Assembly: GCA_001692895.1 (NCBI GenBank)
Contig: KV748182.1
Span: forward strand, 2,856,341-2,920,340
Direction of reading: 5' to 3'
Source of the DNA: Cenococcum geophilum 1.58
Lineage: Eukaryota > Ascomycota > Dothideomycetes > Gloniales > Gloniaceae
DNA: 64,000 bases
A program made the position numbers and the translations under genes. Shown here piece after piece: positions 22,130 through 33,100 of this stretch (position 1 is its first letter; each line of letters starts with the position of its first letter). The notes beneath the pieces were generated by a model, which made no database searches, had not been told where the DNA came from, and saw only the letters and a list, made by a program, of their open reading frames with translations.

Positions 22130-23680
22130 AGAGTTAGGGAGTTACTTGCATGTATATTAGCGCGAGTTCTTATCTATTTAGTAGTAGTATAGTATTAGTA
22201 ACAGGTTATTTAGGTAGTAGTACGGTGCTAGTAATAGGCCGTATTCTAGGGAGCAAAGCTCTACTATATATATAGTTGTTACTATAGGCGAAGCAGTAAA
22301 AGTCAGTTATAGTGCTATAGGTAGAGTAGTAGAGGTCGATTATAGTGCTGCAGTAAGGCAGTAAGGTATTGGCTTGCTACAGGTAAGGTAGTAGAGGTTA
22401 AGTGGCAGTACAGCACTAGCGTTAGATAGTAGATAGTAGGCGTATTAGCGCTATTGTTCCTTAATTAATCGCAGGCGTATTGGCACAATTATTTAGTTAG
22501 TAGATCGTAGGCATAACGGCACATGTCATGCCTTGCGCTACCTATACGTCACGTATGGGCTGGAGAGCTTATAAGACATTCCAACCGGCAGTCTCCCCAG
22601 TCGCGAGACACTGCTACCTTTTTAGAGGTTTGTATGGCCAGGTGGGTTGGAGCCTTAGGCATAATAGCACAATTAGTTAGTTGGTTTGTATTTAAACTAC
22701 GTTTAGGCCGCATTTAAACCGCAGGCGTATTAGTGCAATTATTTAGTTAGTGGGACTATAGGCGTATCGGCACAGCTGTGGTCTGGTTAATAGTATTATA
22801 GGCATATTAGCACAATGGGTTATTGGGTTTAGGGTTTAGGGTAGTAGTACGGTGTTAGTAATAGGTTATTTTCTAGGGAGTAAAGCTTTACCTAGTTATA
22901 TTCAGGCCGCAGGCGTATTAGCGCGGTAACTTATTAGGATTATAGCAGTATAATGCTAGTAATAGACCGTATTTTAGGGAGCAAAGCTTTACCTTATATA
23001 TAGTTATTACTATAAACAGGGTAGTAGAAGTTGGTTGGCTATAGGTAAGGCAGTAAGGGTTGGTTAGCTGCTAATAAAGTAGTAAGGTTCTATTATAATA
23101 ATAGGCGTATTAGCGCTATCGTTATCTAGTTTGTTCTAATTAACTTTACTTATCGCAGCACTAGTTTTAATCTTAGCCGAGGTCGTTCCTTATAGTATAC
23201 ATAACTTAATTTTAGTTAAAAAGGGTTGTCCTTCCGTAGGCGTATTAGTATAGTATCTTATCTTATAGGTCGTAGGCGTATCGGCGCAATAGTTGTCTAT
23301 TTAGGTTATAGTACGGTATTAGCGACGGGTTTAGGTTTGGGGTTATATAGCAGTACGGTACGAGGTCTTATTAGTCCGTAGGCAAATCGGCGTAGTAGTT
23401 ATCTATTTAGGTAGCAGTACGGTGTAAGTATTAGGTAGCAATAGTGGTTAAACGTAGAGCTCGTCTATTAGTCGGTTAATGGGTTATAGGTATATCGGCG
23501 CAACGGTAATTAAAATCGTAGGTATATTAGCATAATCGTTATCTATTTAGGGTAGCAGTATAGTATAAGCGTTAGGTAATAGTAGGCATATTAGCGCTAT
23601 CATTTGGTCATACTATAGGCGTAGCGGCACAGTCTATATTTATTTAGGGTAGTAGTATAATATAAGCGATAGGTCCTTTC
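22130..23680. repeat. Irregular satellite inside LARD-C
   Basis: A degenerate motif, approximately gtaggcgtatcggcacaat, recurs at least a dozen times (e.g. near 22463, 22721, 22794, 22910, 23098, 23235, 23275, 23372, 23497, 23515, 23580, 23616). It is often followed by tatctatttaggtagcagta and an acggtgttagtaat block. Spacing is irregular, 20 to 200 bases. A larger unit (about 22220-22290) recurs at about 22855-23010 with the shared block tagggagcaaagctttac. Function unknown. Confidence 0.7.
22515..22650. other. Low-RIP island in LARD-C
   Basis: About 135 bases with normal CA/TG content sit in the TA-rich satellite, between two motif copies (one ending cataacggcac, the next starting ttaggcataatagcac). 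No inverted ends or duplication were found and the short open frame across it has no family features. It may be a small recent insertion or a host fragment. Confidence 0.35.
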
Positions 23681-23777
23681 TAATCAATTTTATATCTCCT
23701 TATATAGCTTAGTATTAATTAGGGTAGTTATTGTAGTAGTAGTAGCTAGAGAACGGATAGGATTCGTTCTAGAGGAC

Positions 23778-23942
23778 TTGCGGCACCTGCGTACCTACCG
23801 CCTATATAGCGGCCCAGGTTATAAGTTAGCTTATTTTAGCTATTGGCCCGAACCTAATATATACTAGAGGACTTCGCGGATAATATATACCTACCGCCTA
23901 ATAGTATAGCGTAGGTTATATCTCGGCTTATCTTAGCCAATA
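23778..23942. repeat. Diverged tandem duplication (~85 bp)
   Basis: Two copies, 23778-23860 and 23863-23942, share ctagaggacttgcgg/ctagaggacttcgcgg, cctaccgccta and a tttagctattgg/cttagccaatac end. Part of the LARD-C interior. Confidence 0.6.
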
Positions 23943-24437
23943 CTACAGGATTAGTTTTAGGCTTAGTAATAGAATTACTAATTTCGTTCCTTACAGCACT
24001 AGGCCAAGTCTTAACTAGGGTTGTCTCTAAAGCTTATATAACTCCATATTAGTTAAAAAGGTTAGGGGGGAGGGTTCTAGAGAGCCGCGCTTAATCTAAT
24101 AGGGTAGTAGTAGGCTGCAAGCTATCGTGTTCTTAGCTATTAAAGTTAGCATTTAATCGTAACTATAGGAGACCTTATAGCTGCTTAAATACCGGCTCCT
24201 AGTTTAATAATAGCGACTTAACGCGTCGACAACGTATAGCTAGGGGTGTTTAATGTGTATTCTTTATAAGAATACGTAGAATGGCGGTGGGAGATTATCT
24301 AGGCCTTCCTAGGCGAGGTAAAGAGGGAGCTTTAAAACGAATAAAGTCCCCCTTAGGTAGGTAAGCTTAGTATAATGTAACGGCTTATATAAATGCCTCT
24401 GAACTAAAGCTTATAGAATGCTATCTTATAAAAATAC

Positions 24438-24761
24438 TCTTTATTCCTTAAGTGCTGTTATTATACCTAATAACTCCTTATAAATGTTATAGTTTAGTTC
24501 TAGTAGTATTATCTTCTAACTATAGTATACTACTGGATGCTATGCGTTTTAGTACTTCTATAGTAAATATACTCCTAGTGTAAAGTCTAATGCGTCCGTT
24601 TCTATAACTATGTCTAGCTTTGGTTAATAGATCTTAAGGATTAGATCCTAGGTAAATAACTCCTTAAGTTTTTAAAATAACTTCTTTTACCTACTACCCT
24701 ATATCTATGGTTTCTCTTTCTTTATAAGTCTTATAAATAGCTTAATATTCTTTAACTACTA
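24438..24761 (-). pseudogene. Gypsy-C relic: RNase H / RT segment
   Basis: Minus-strand pol sequence colinear with Gypsy-A2 about 54650-54985. It is interrupted at its right end by the MITE target site (TA at 24760-24761). Fossil. Confidence 0.7.
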
Positions 24762-25176
24762 ACGTGTTCGGTAAGTAACCTGGCCACGTAAGTAACCTGG
24801 CCACCTTAAAACCCCACCAAAAATTAGAAAATTCATACATTAATATCTTAACAGCCACTCAATAATAATTTTTAATAATTTAGGTTTGGGCTTTTATATA
24901 CACTTTATAGCTTCTATTAAAGTTACATAGTAATTAATTCAGTAGTTGTTAAGATATCGCAATTTGGCTTTATTTTGGCCCCCAAATTATAATATTTTAA
25001 AAACTACCTAACTAATTACTATGCAACTTTAATAGAAGCTGCAAAGCGTATATAAAAGTTTAAATCTAAATTTTTAAAATTTATTATTACGTGGTTGTTG
25101 AGATATTAAAGTATGAATTTTCTAATTTTTGAGGTGGCTAGGTTACTTGCATGGCCAGGTTACTTACCAATTACGT
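24762..25176. mobile_element. Foldback MITE, pogo/Tc1-mariner type
   Basis: A 415-bp element that is one nearly complete palindrome: each ~200-base arm pairs with the other. Outer ends start acgtgttcggtaag and end cttaccaattacgt, flanked by TA on both sides. TA with ACGT ends fits the Fot1/pogo branch of Tc1/mariner. Each terminus holds a tandem pair of the 17-mer gtaagtaacctggccac (24771-24787, 24788-24804; inverted at 25134-25150 and 25151-25167), likely double transposase-binding sites. No coding capacity. Removing it plus one TA restores colinearity with Gypsy-A2 pol. Confidence 0.85.
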
Positions 25177-25383
25177 TATGTAATATACCTTTTATAGTAG
25201 TTGCAAACCCCTAAAAACGATCTTAACTATATAACGTTCTCTAGTTCTTACCAACTTACTATAGCTTTTACTTTCTTTAGGTCTATACTAATTTTCCCTA
25301 GTTTAATAATAAATCTAATAAAATTGGTCTTCTTAGTAAAGAACTTATATTTCTTAATTGCTACTAGCATCTTTTCTTCTTAT
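25177..25383 (-). pseudogene. Gypsy-C relic: RT segment left of Gypsy-A1
   Basis: Reverse transcriptase sequence on the minus strand, colinear with 54990-55190 of Gypsy-A2. It breaks exactly at the Gypsy-A1 target duplication (cttat, 25379-25383) and resumes at 40123. Confidence 0.75.
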
Positions 25384-25803
25384 TGTTACGGACGCTTTAA
25401 GTACAATATTATAACTACTTAGGGAAGAGTTGGAATAAGCTAGTTGGTTAATATAGGCACGGTTTAGGATGGAACCCGTGGAACTATATAATGAGAAATA
25501 GTAAGCAAGTTACGTAATATGATCTGTGTAATCTATATAATCTATATAATCCATAACAGAGTAGATAGAGCACACGTACCTTATATATAAGGAGGATTTC
25601 TTAGGAGTATGGTTGTGTATTTAAAGGACCTTAATCCCTACCGTAGATAGTTCTCTCCTTATAGTGAATCTTAGAATACAATTAGAGTTAATCTGTTAGG
25701 CAACCACTTAACTAGTTGTTATTACGTTGTTAACTTCTTATTTACCTATACACCTGGCCTATTAACGAATCTACTATAGTATCTCCTATAAGGTTCCGTT
25801 ACA
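25384..25803 (+). repeat. 5' LTR of Gypsy-A1
   Basis: A 420-bp LTR, TGTTACGGACGC to TTCCGTTACA. It includes a short aatctatat tandem repeat (about 25525-25555) that is shorter in the 3' LTR. Confidence 0.9.
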
Positions 25804-25843
25804 CATTTACTACCTAGTTATAGTATTAATAAAGTCAAACAAT

Positions 25844-27500
25844 ATGCCACCTAAAGCACCAGTCACGACGCTATTAACAGTAGTAACGATCTTAAGAATA
25901 AGCATAGATACTAGCATAGCAGATACAAGTTTACAGCTAGTTACAATAGGTTAGTTACAGGAAATGGTTAATTAGTTAATAGATAATAATCGGATACTTA
26001 AAGACCGCATTAATGAAATTGGAGCAGTAAAGGTTAAGTTACTATTAGTCAAATAATTTTTAGGGGAGAAGTTAAAGCTTAAAGGATTCCTTATATAAAT
26101 GCGCTTTAAGGTATTATAGGAGGGAGTAAAGCTTGCTACACCTATATATTAAGTGGTATATGCAAGACTATTCTTGTTAGGAAGAGTACTAGAATAGTTT
26201 AAGCTATATCTTACTAATATACAGGAGCATAAAGACCAGACCACTAACTTAGAAGTTAAGTTTATATTCTTAAATTAGGGAGGATTTGCAAAATAACTTA
26301 TATAGATATTTAGAGACCCTAAGGCAACAACTATAGCAGAACGAAAGCTTTAAAATATAGTATAAAGAACCTTAGCAATTAAGTATACAACCCAGTTTTA
26401 GACACTTTTAGTATAGGTTAAATAGAATAATAAGGCGCTTATGGTATAGTACAAATAAAGACTTAAGGCTAAAGTCTAGGATATAATTATCCTAATAGAA
26501 GATGCGGAAATAATAAGAGACCTAATTAATTAAGCAATTAAGATTAATAATAGGATCTACTAAAGGAAATAAGCCAAGAAAGGGTAAGAAAGAGTTCTAT
26601 AGTTATATAAGGCGCAAAGTATATATTAATAAAGTTAAAGTTAAAAATTATAGAATAGCGGACTAGAGCTAATAGACCTAAGCGGTACCAAAGAATTTAG
26701 AAGATAGAGTAAGAAACTATAAAAACCTAGAGGTTAAGAATCTAGTAATTATAGGACTAAGGAGTAAAGGCTAAACTAGGGATCTTGATAGTAGATAACG
26801 TTTAGGCAGACTTTATAGCAAAATTAGTGGTTTAAAGATAGAGCTTATATAAATTGCGGAAAACAGAGTTATTTTACTAGAGATTATAGAGGTAGTTAGA
26901 GTAACTACGTAGTAAAAGGCACTAGGTTATTAGAGTATAATAAAGTAAATATAAGTATATTACGCGGGACCAAACAGTGTTTAATCTAACACTTTGCGTT
27001 TTGTTATAATAACGCATATTAAGTTTATAAGGACGCTAAGTACGGCGCAAGCTATTAGCTATAAGAGCCTAAGTTAAGAGAACTCTAGGGTATATAAGAG
27101 TTAAACAAAGAATAAGATTAACTCTATAAGCTAGATTAAGATATTGTAGTAATATATAGATAATAAATAGTAACAATAATAATAGAGTTAAAGTACTTAT
27201 TAATTAATAGCGATAAGGAAGAAAAGGAGGCTAACTGGGGGTACTTAAACCTTAATAACGCAATAAAAGTAGAGACTAAAACCACTATAGAACGCAGTTT
27301 AGTAACGGGTAACATAACACTATTAGATACGGCATCCATTACTTTATAAGATAGAAGGAGTAATATCCAAAAATAATTAAGTAAGCAGACAACTACTAGT
27401 GCTAGCTTACCACTTATTAAAGGCAAAAGGCCACAGGTTTAAGATTCTTAAGAAGAGATATAGAAGGCTTTAGACTTACAAGACGCAATAAAGACAGCTT
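25844..27500 (+). pseudogene. Gypsy-A1 gag relic
   Basis: An ATG at 25844, 40 bases after the 5' LTR, opens with MPPKAPVTTLLTVVT. A coiled-coil-like region and gag helices follow. The start matches that of Gypsy-A2 gag in layout (near 59300, minus strand). A zinc-knuckle region is expected about 26830-26900 (YINCGKQSYFTRDYRG-like). Fossil. Confidence 0.65.
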
Positions 27501-28699
27501 AAGAACCTATAACAGAAGAAAACCAATAGCAAAGAGTAGAGGCTTGGTTTAGAGATACATAAATAAGCATAGGACGTAAGTTTAAGAACTACAAGTTTGG
27601 GGAACAAATAAGAACGTTAATTCTCGGTAAACGCAGTGTTTAGCCTAAAGACTAAAAAGTTAATACCAAAATTAAGAAATAAGACGACCTTAAGGATCTA
27701 GCTATAAGACACAGAAAACAGAAAACTAGGGATAAATTTAGAGTAAGAATTATTATATAGTAAGAGCAAAAACTAGATTAGAGATCTAGTATACTAAGTT
27801 ATATAAGGGACCAAGCACCTATATAAAGAATTACTAATAGGCTTAAGGCATGGACGCCTAAAGTAAAGTAGTTAGACAAACTGGAGCAAGAAAAGAATTT
27901 AGGAATCCTAACTAGGTTCGAAGAAAGATATATAAAGGGCTATTATAACATAGCAATAATAAGGTACTTTCTTATAGATAGACTATATATACTAAACTAG
28001 TTGTATAAAAAATAGTATAAGCAATAACATAGTAATAAATAGGAAGATTTTTATATATGGCTAGATAAAAAAGTTATCTAAGATTAACCTATTATAGAGA
28101 AACACATAAGTTACATTAAAGGAGCATTAATTATAACGTTAAAGAACCTAGAAGAGGGATCTAGGGACTAAAGAAGTAAGTAGTAAAATTTAGTACCCAC
28201 AGAAGAAAGACTAATAGTTAGATTGGCAAAGTAGAGGTTTAAACTTAAGAGTAAAGACAAGCTAAGAGTTAACCTAAGTTACTAAGCACATTATACATTA
28301 TTATGGATTATATGTATAGATAATATATATAACCTATATAGAGTACTAAAAGGCAAAAACCGGAAGTACCTAGTAAGGATATATTAGGCACTAGAAGAGA
28401 AATAGTTTAGGGACGTTAAGTATATATATAGATGGCACCTAGTAGAAGTATAAGGGTAAGGAGACCTAATACTTTAACCAGGAAGATTCCTTACGGGAGA
28501 ATGCCTAGATAGATAATAATAGTAAAAGTGCCTAGAAAATACTTATCTATAGTATATAGAGGAAAAGAAATAAACTAAGTATTAGCCTAAGTTAGACTAA
28601 GTATAAATGGGATCTAGTAGCTAATAGTTAGAAAAAGGGGAGGCCTATAGGACTAGAGGGAACTAGTAGTAGAACCTTAGACCCTTAAAGAAATTTAAG

Positions 28700-29754
28700 G
28701 ACAACACCTAAATTTATAAGTTAAATAGTAAGATTAACAGTTTAAAGTACTAATAGATAGTAGAGTAATAAGAAACCATATATTACTAGCAGTAGTAAAA
28801 AGGATAGGGTTACTATACAGACAAAAGGAATACCTATATCCACTTATAATAATTTTAGGAGATTAGATAGCCTATAGAGGAGGTATTATTAACCTAAAAA
28901 CAGGACTTATTTAGATAACTATTAAAGGAAGACTAGTCAGAATATCTTTTAATATCTTACCATTAGGAATACCTTAGTTACAGAAATATAATTTAAAGAT
29001 TAACTAGATTATAGATTAGGTTAATATTAGAAATACTTAATAATATAAGATATAATAATAAACCAAGTTAGTATAGTACTAAGTTAGAGCAATATATAAA
29101 GAGACTAAGCGAGGCTTAAGTTATATACCAAAAAGATACCACAAGTATAGTAAAAAGCTATAGTTACTAAAAAGTAAAAGGCTGTTAGAGTATACAATAG
29201 AGGACTATAAGATAGAATTAGAACTAGAAATAAGTCTAAGATTCTTTCCAATCTATAAGCTTACTAAAGTAGAGCTAGCAGCGCTTAAGGAGCTCATCTA
29301 AAAGAACCTATAAAAGGGATATATTAGACCATTATAGTTATTAGTAGGTTATCTAGTATTATTTGTCCTAAAGAAAAACAGAAAACTAAGAATATATATT
29401 AACTATAGATAGTTAAATAGCATTACCAGAAAGAATAGGTATCTTTTACCCTTAATTAGCGAAATTTAAGATAGGATTAGTAATGTGTAAATCTTTACAA
29501 AGATAGATCTAAGATAGGTGTACTATTAAATTAGAATTAAGGAAGGCAATAAATAGAAGGCAGCCTTTAGGTCAAATGAAGGGCTATATAAACTATTAGT
29601 TATACAATTTAGGCTTATAAACGCACTAGTAACGTTCTAAAAGCAAATTAATAGTGTATTAAAAGAACACCTTAATAAGTTTGTTATAGCATACCTTAAT
29701 AATATTATTATCTATTTAATAAGTAAGAAAGAACATAGGGAATATATTAAATAG
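28700..29754 (+). pseudogene. Gypsy-A1 protease and RT (first part)
   Basis: LIDSRVIRNHILL near 28745-28790 marks the retropepsin. Reverse transcriptase boxes follow between 29270 and 29754, including the segment up to AYLNNIIIYL near 29690-29720 (the YxDD-type box). The frame runs into the Gypsy-B1 target duplication gtctt and resumes at 35763. Fossil. Confidence 0.75.
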
Positions 29755-29759
29755 GTCTT

Positions 29760-30130
29760 TATTACAGAGTAAGTATAAGTAACGATAATATATAGCAAAG
29801 TAAATATTATTAAGCTATATATATAAACTATATAATAAGATTAAAACGTTATATAAGGAGAGAAGGTAGGAAAACGGGAAGGAAAGGCATATATCGTTAA
29901 CTTAGTTGCTTAGCTAATATATATATAGGGCAGAATAGGGTTTAGGTCGTAGTCCTAGCAAAACTTAATAGAATTTAGTAAAACTTAGCAGAATATAGCA
30001 GAATGCCGTATATTGCCATTAGATTGCCATTAGATTGCCGTTAAATTGCTATTTTATAGTTAGTCTCTAATTACTAGGTCGGTAGAAATAGGTAAATATA
30101 TGCAAGGTATTACGGGGGTGTCCTATAACA
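29760..30130 (-). repeat. LTR of Gypsy-B1 (left; 3' in element orientation)
   Basis: 371 bp. It carries the helically spaced arrays: five 10-bp units of the cttagcagaa type (about 29951-30003) and four ~11-bp units of the tgccattagat type (about 30004-30050). Confidence 0.9.
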
Positions 30131-33100
30131 GTACCCCCCCTTTAAACTCGAGCTTCTGCGAAATAGGGCTGTAGTAGTTCTAGGTAGAGTTTATAAAAGT
30201 CTTCTGCGGCTTATATAAGTCCTATAGAGTTAACGGATTCCTATAAGGACTTAGTAAAGCCTTTCTATTTTATAAAATATATATATTAGCGTTTCCGTTT
30301 ATTATACTTAATATTATTAATTTTTTTAATAAAGTACTCGTTCTCACCATCTACTTTAACTAGTGGGGGAGGGTCCTATATTTATTTAGGCAGGGCGTTT
30401 AATATAGGGGTAGTAGGGTAAAGGACTAACGTATAGAATACGGGGTGGATTTTAAGTATATTAGGGAGCTTTAATCGGTAGGAGTAAGAGGAGACGACCT
30501 TCTTAACTTTGTAAGGGCCAGCGTTCTTCTAATTAAGTTTTTTAATAGGTTGTTTCGTGTTTAGATTTCTTATATCTAGCTAGATAAAGTTACTAATTTA
30601 GTAAGCTAATGCTAGGGTTTGTTTTTTATTCGCCGCGGCTTTATAAATAGATTAAGCCCATATTATTTCATTAGTAAGGAACTATTATAGTTCCTCTATT
30701 TTATCTGCAAATTTGTTTACTTTTATAATTTATAAGGTATAATAAGTGGGGTAAGGGACGCTACTAAAGGGTTTAAAACCTATTTATAGATACTAGCCGT
30801 AGTTAGCTAGGAACAGGGAGACCTTTATAGTTTCTAAGACGGAATTATTTATAGTAAACTTAGTAAATATAAGCCAGTTAATCTAGTTATCTTATAAGTA
30901 TAATATGTATATCTGGATATACTATTCTATTATAGCGTTTACATATTTTATTTAACCGTCCGTTTTTAGGTAATATATAGTAAGTAAATAGTAGTACTTT
31001 AATACGGAGTTAAGTAGTTAGTTCTTTTAAAAATATAGAGATAAAATAGCTGCCTCTATTGGAGATAATTGTTTTAGGGAGTCTGGAGTTTTTATACGTG
31101 ATCCAGGAATAGTTAGGCGATAATAGGTGTTAATATATTAGGATAGGCGATTAAGTGCCTTATCTTAGATAGTTGGTCTATAACTACTATAATATTTATA
31201 CAGCCTTTACTTATAGGGAGGTCAACAATGAAGTTAATTAAGATATCCTTTTATCTTCGGTCCGGAACAGGTAGTGGCTTTAATAGGCCGTTATACGCCT
31301 TCCGCGAAGCTTTAGCTTATTAGCAGATATAGCAGCTAGAGACGTATCTTTATATTATATTATATATATTTAGCCAGTAATACTCCCATTAGAGTAGCTC
31401 TAGAGTTTTTCTTAGCCTTGGTGGCCGGCTACTAGTAGGTCGTGTATATGTTTAAGGAGCTTAAGCTTAAGTTTATTATAGTTGGGTATAACTAGGCGGT
31501 TCTAGTAGTATAAGCGGTTCCCACAGGCTTTGAATTTACTTAAAGAAATCCTTTTAGAGCGTCTAATGCCATTTTGCATTAGCTTAAGCATCTCTTAGAT
31601 AAACTCGTTATTTGGGTATTTGTTGGTTATAATCTATTAAATTAATTAGTTAGTTATTTTAAGGATATGTACCATAATGTCTTTAGTAGGAGGGTTAAAT
31701 AGTTTAGGGCGAAGTAGGGTCTAATTTTAGTAAGAGTGCGCTTCTTCTAGTGCTAGTGCATCTTGCGATTATTGGGTTAGGGCATTAGGCTTTTAGCCTT
31801 AAACGCCTAGGTGGTATATAATTAAGAATTAAAAACGGGATAGGTATTCTAACTAGCGGGCCTAATAATAGCTTAGCTATTTTATAGTTGTGAAGTACTA
31901 TAGGTTCTTATAGTTATTAAGGACTTTAATTAGGAATCTAGCGCCTTCTAGTTTGGGTTGCCATTATTTAAAACATCTAATAATAGCTAATAATTCCTTA
32001 TCGTAGATCTCGTAGTTATATTTAGCTAGGCTTAGTTATTTTAAGAAGTATGCTATAGGGTATAATACTCCATCCTTATTATATTAAGATAGGATGCCTT
32101 TATTGACGTAGTTGGATAAGTCGGCTTCTATAACACTCATTTAGTTTGGGTTAAAGTGTTAAAGTATTAGCGTAGTAGTAAACATAACCTTTAAATAGGT
32201 AAAGGCTTTCTTATATTTCTTATTAAAGATAAAGGCTTTATTTTTTTAGGTTAGAGCTATAAGGGGCAAAACTAGGGAGGAGAAGTTATTAATAAACCAT
32301 TAGTAGAAATTGGCAAATCTTATAAAGGCTCTTATATCCTTAACGTTCTCGGGTTCTTGCTAGTTTATAATTGCTTTAACTTTCTTTAGGTCTATTTATA
32401 TGCTATTTATAAAAATAAGGAGTTTAAGGTATAAAACTTCTATTTTATAGAACTTATATTTATCTATATCTAATTATAGACTAGCTCTATATAGGGCTTA
32501 TAAAATAAGGTTAACGTATTTCTAATATTTAGTTGGGTTATTACTGTATATTAGGATGTCGTTAATATAAGTAGTACAGAAGATGTCTAGGTAGGGACGT
32601 AGGGTGTTATTTATATAATGTTAAAACAAGCTCGGGGTATTTATAAGGCTAAATAGCGTTACTAAGTATTTAAATAATCTATACTGAGTATAAAATGCAG
32701 TAAGCTATTTATCTTCTTTTGTAATACAGAGGCGGTTAAATATAGAGATAATATTAAGCTTTGTATAGTAGCAAGCCTTACTTAGTTAGTTTAGCGTTTT
32801 CTATATTAACGGGATCGGATATCGGTTCTTAACGGTAACGGCGTTAAGAGCTTAGTAGTCTATATAGAAGCATAGACTGCCGCCGGGTTTCTAATAAAGA
32901 TTACTAGTACGGCTATAGGCGACAAGCTTGCTTAAATTAATCCTTTACTTAGGTTCTCGTCTAGATACTTTTATAGTACTTAGAGTTTATTTTAGGACAT
33001 CCCGTATAAAGGTCCAAATCTAGGCTACTTTCCTTCTTTAAGTATAATCTTATAGTCGAATAGTTGGTATTCTAGTAGCTTATCGGCTTTCTTTTATAAG

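Larger units (their letters stand above)
21628..24437 (-). mobile_element. LARD-C: non-coding LTR element related to Gypsy-C
   Basis: The left LTR (21628-21813, 186 bp) and the start of a right LTR (24376-24437, cut short) flank about 2.56 kb with no gag or pol. After the left LTR the polypurine tract and an aaaaaagcct..cccttaggc block match those next to the Gypsy-C LTR. It is therefore a non-autonomous derivative that likely borrowed Gypsy-C proteins. It interrupts the Gypsy-C pol between integrase (ending 21627) and RNase H (from 24438), with about 0.3 kb of pol missing at its right side compared with Gypsy-A2. Fossil. Confidence 0.7.

Noticed and set aside
22523-22717. Open frame of 64 codons in the low-RIP island
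   Set aside because: No family features and no codon pattern. It is open because this island escaped RIP, not because it is a gene.
22823-22843. Telomere-like gggtttagggtttaggg
   Set aside because: Only two units, inside the LARD-C satellite; too short for an interstitial telomere.
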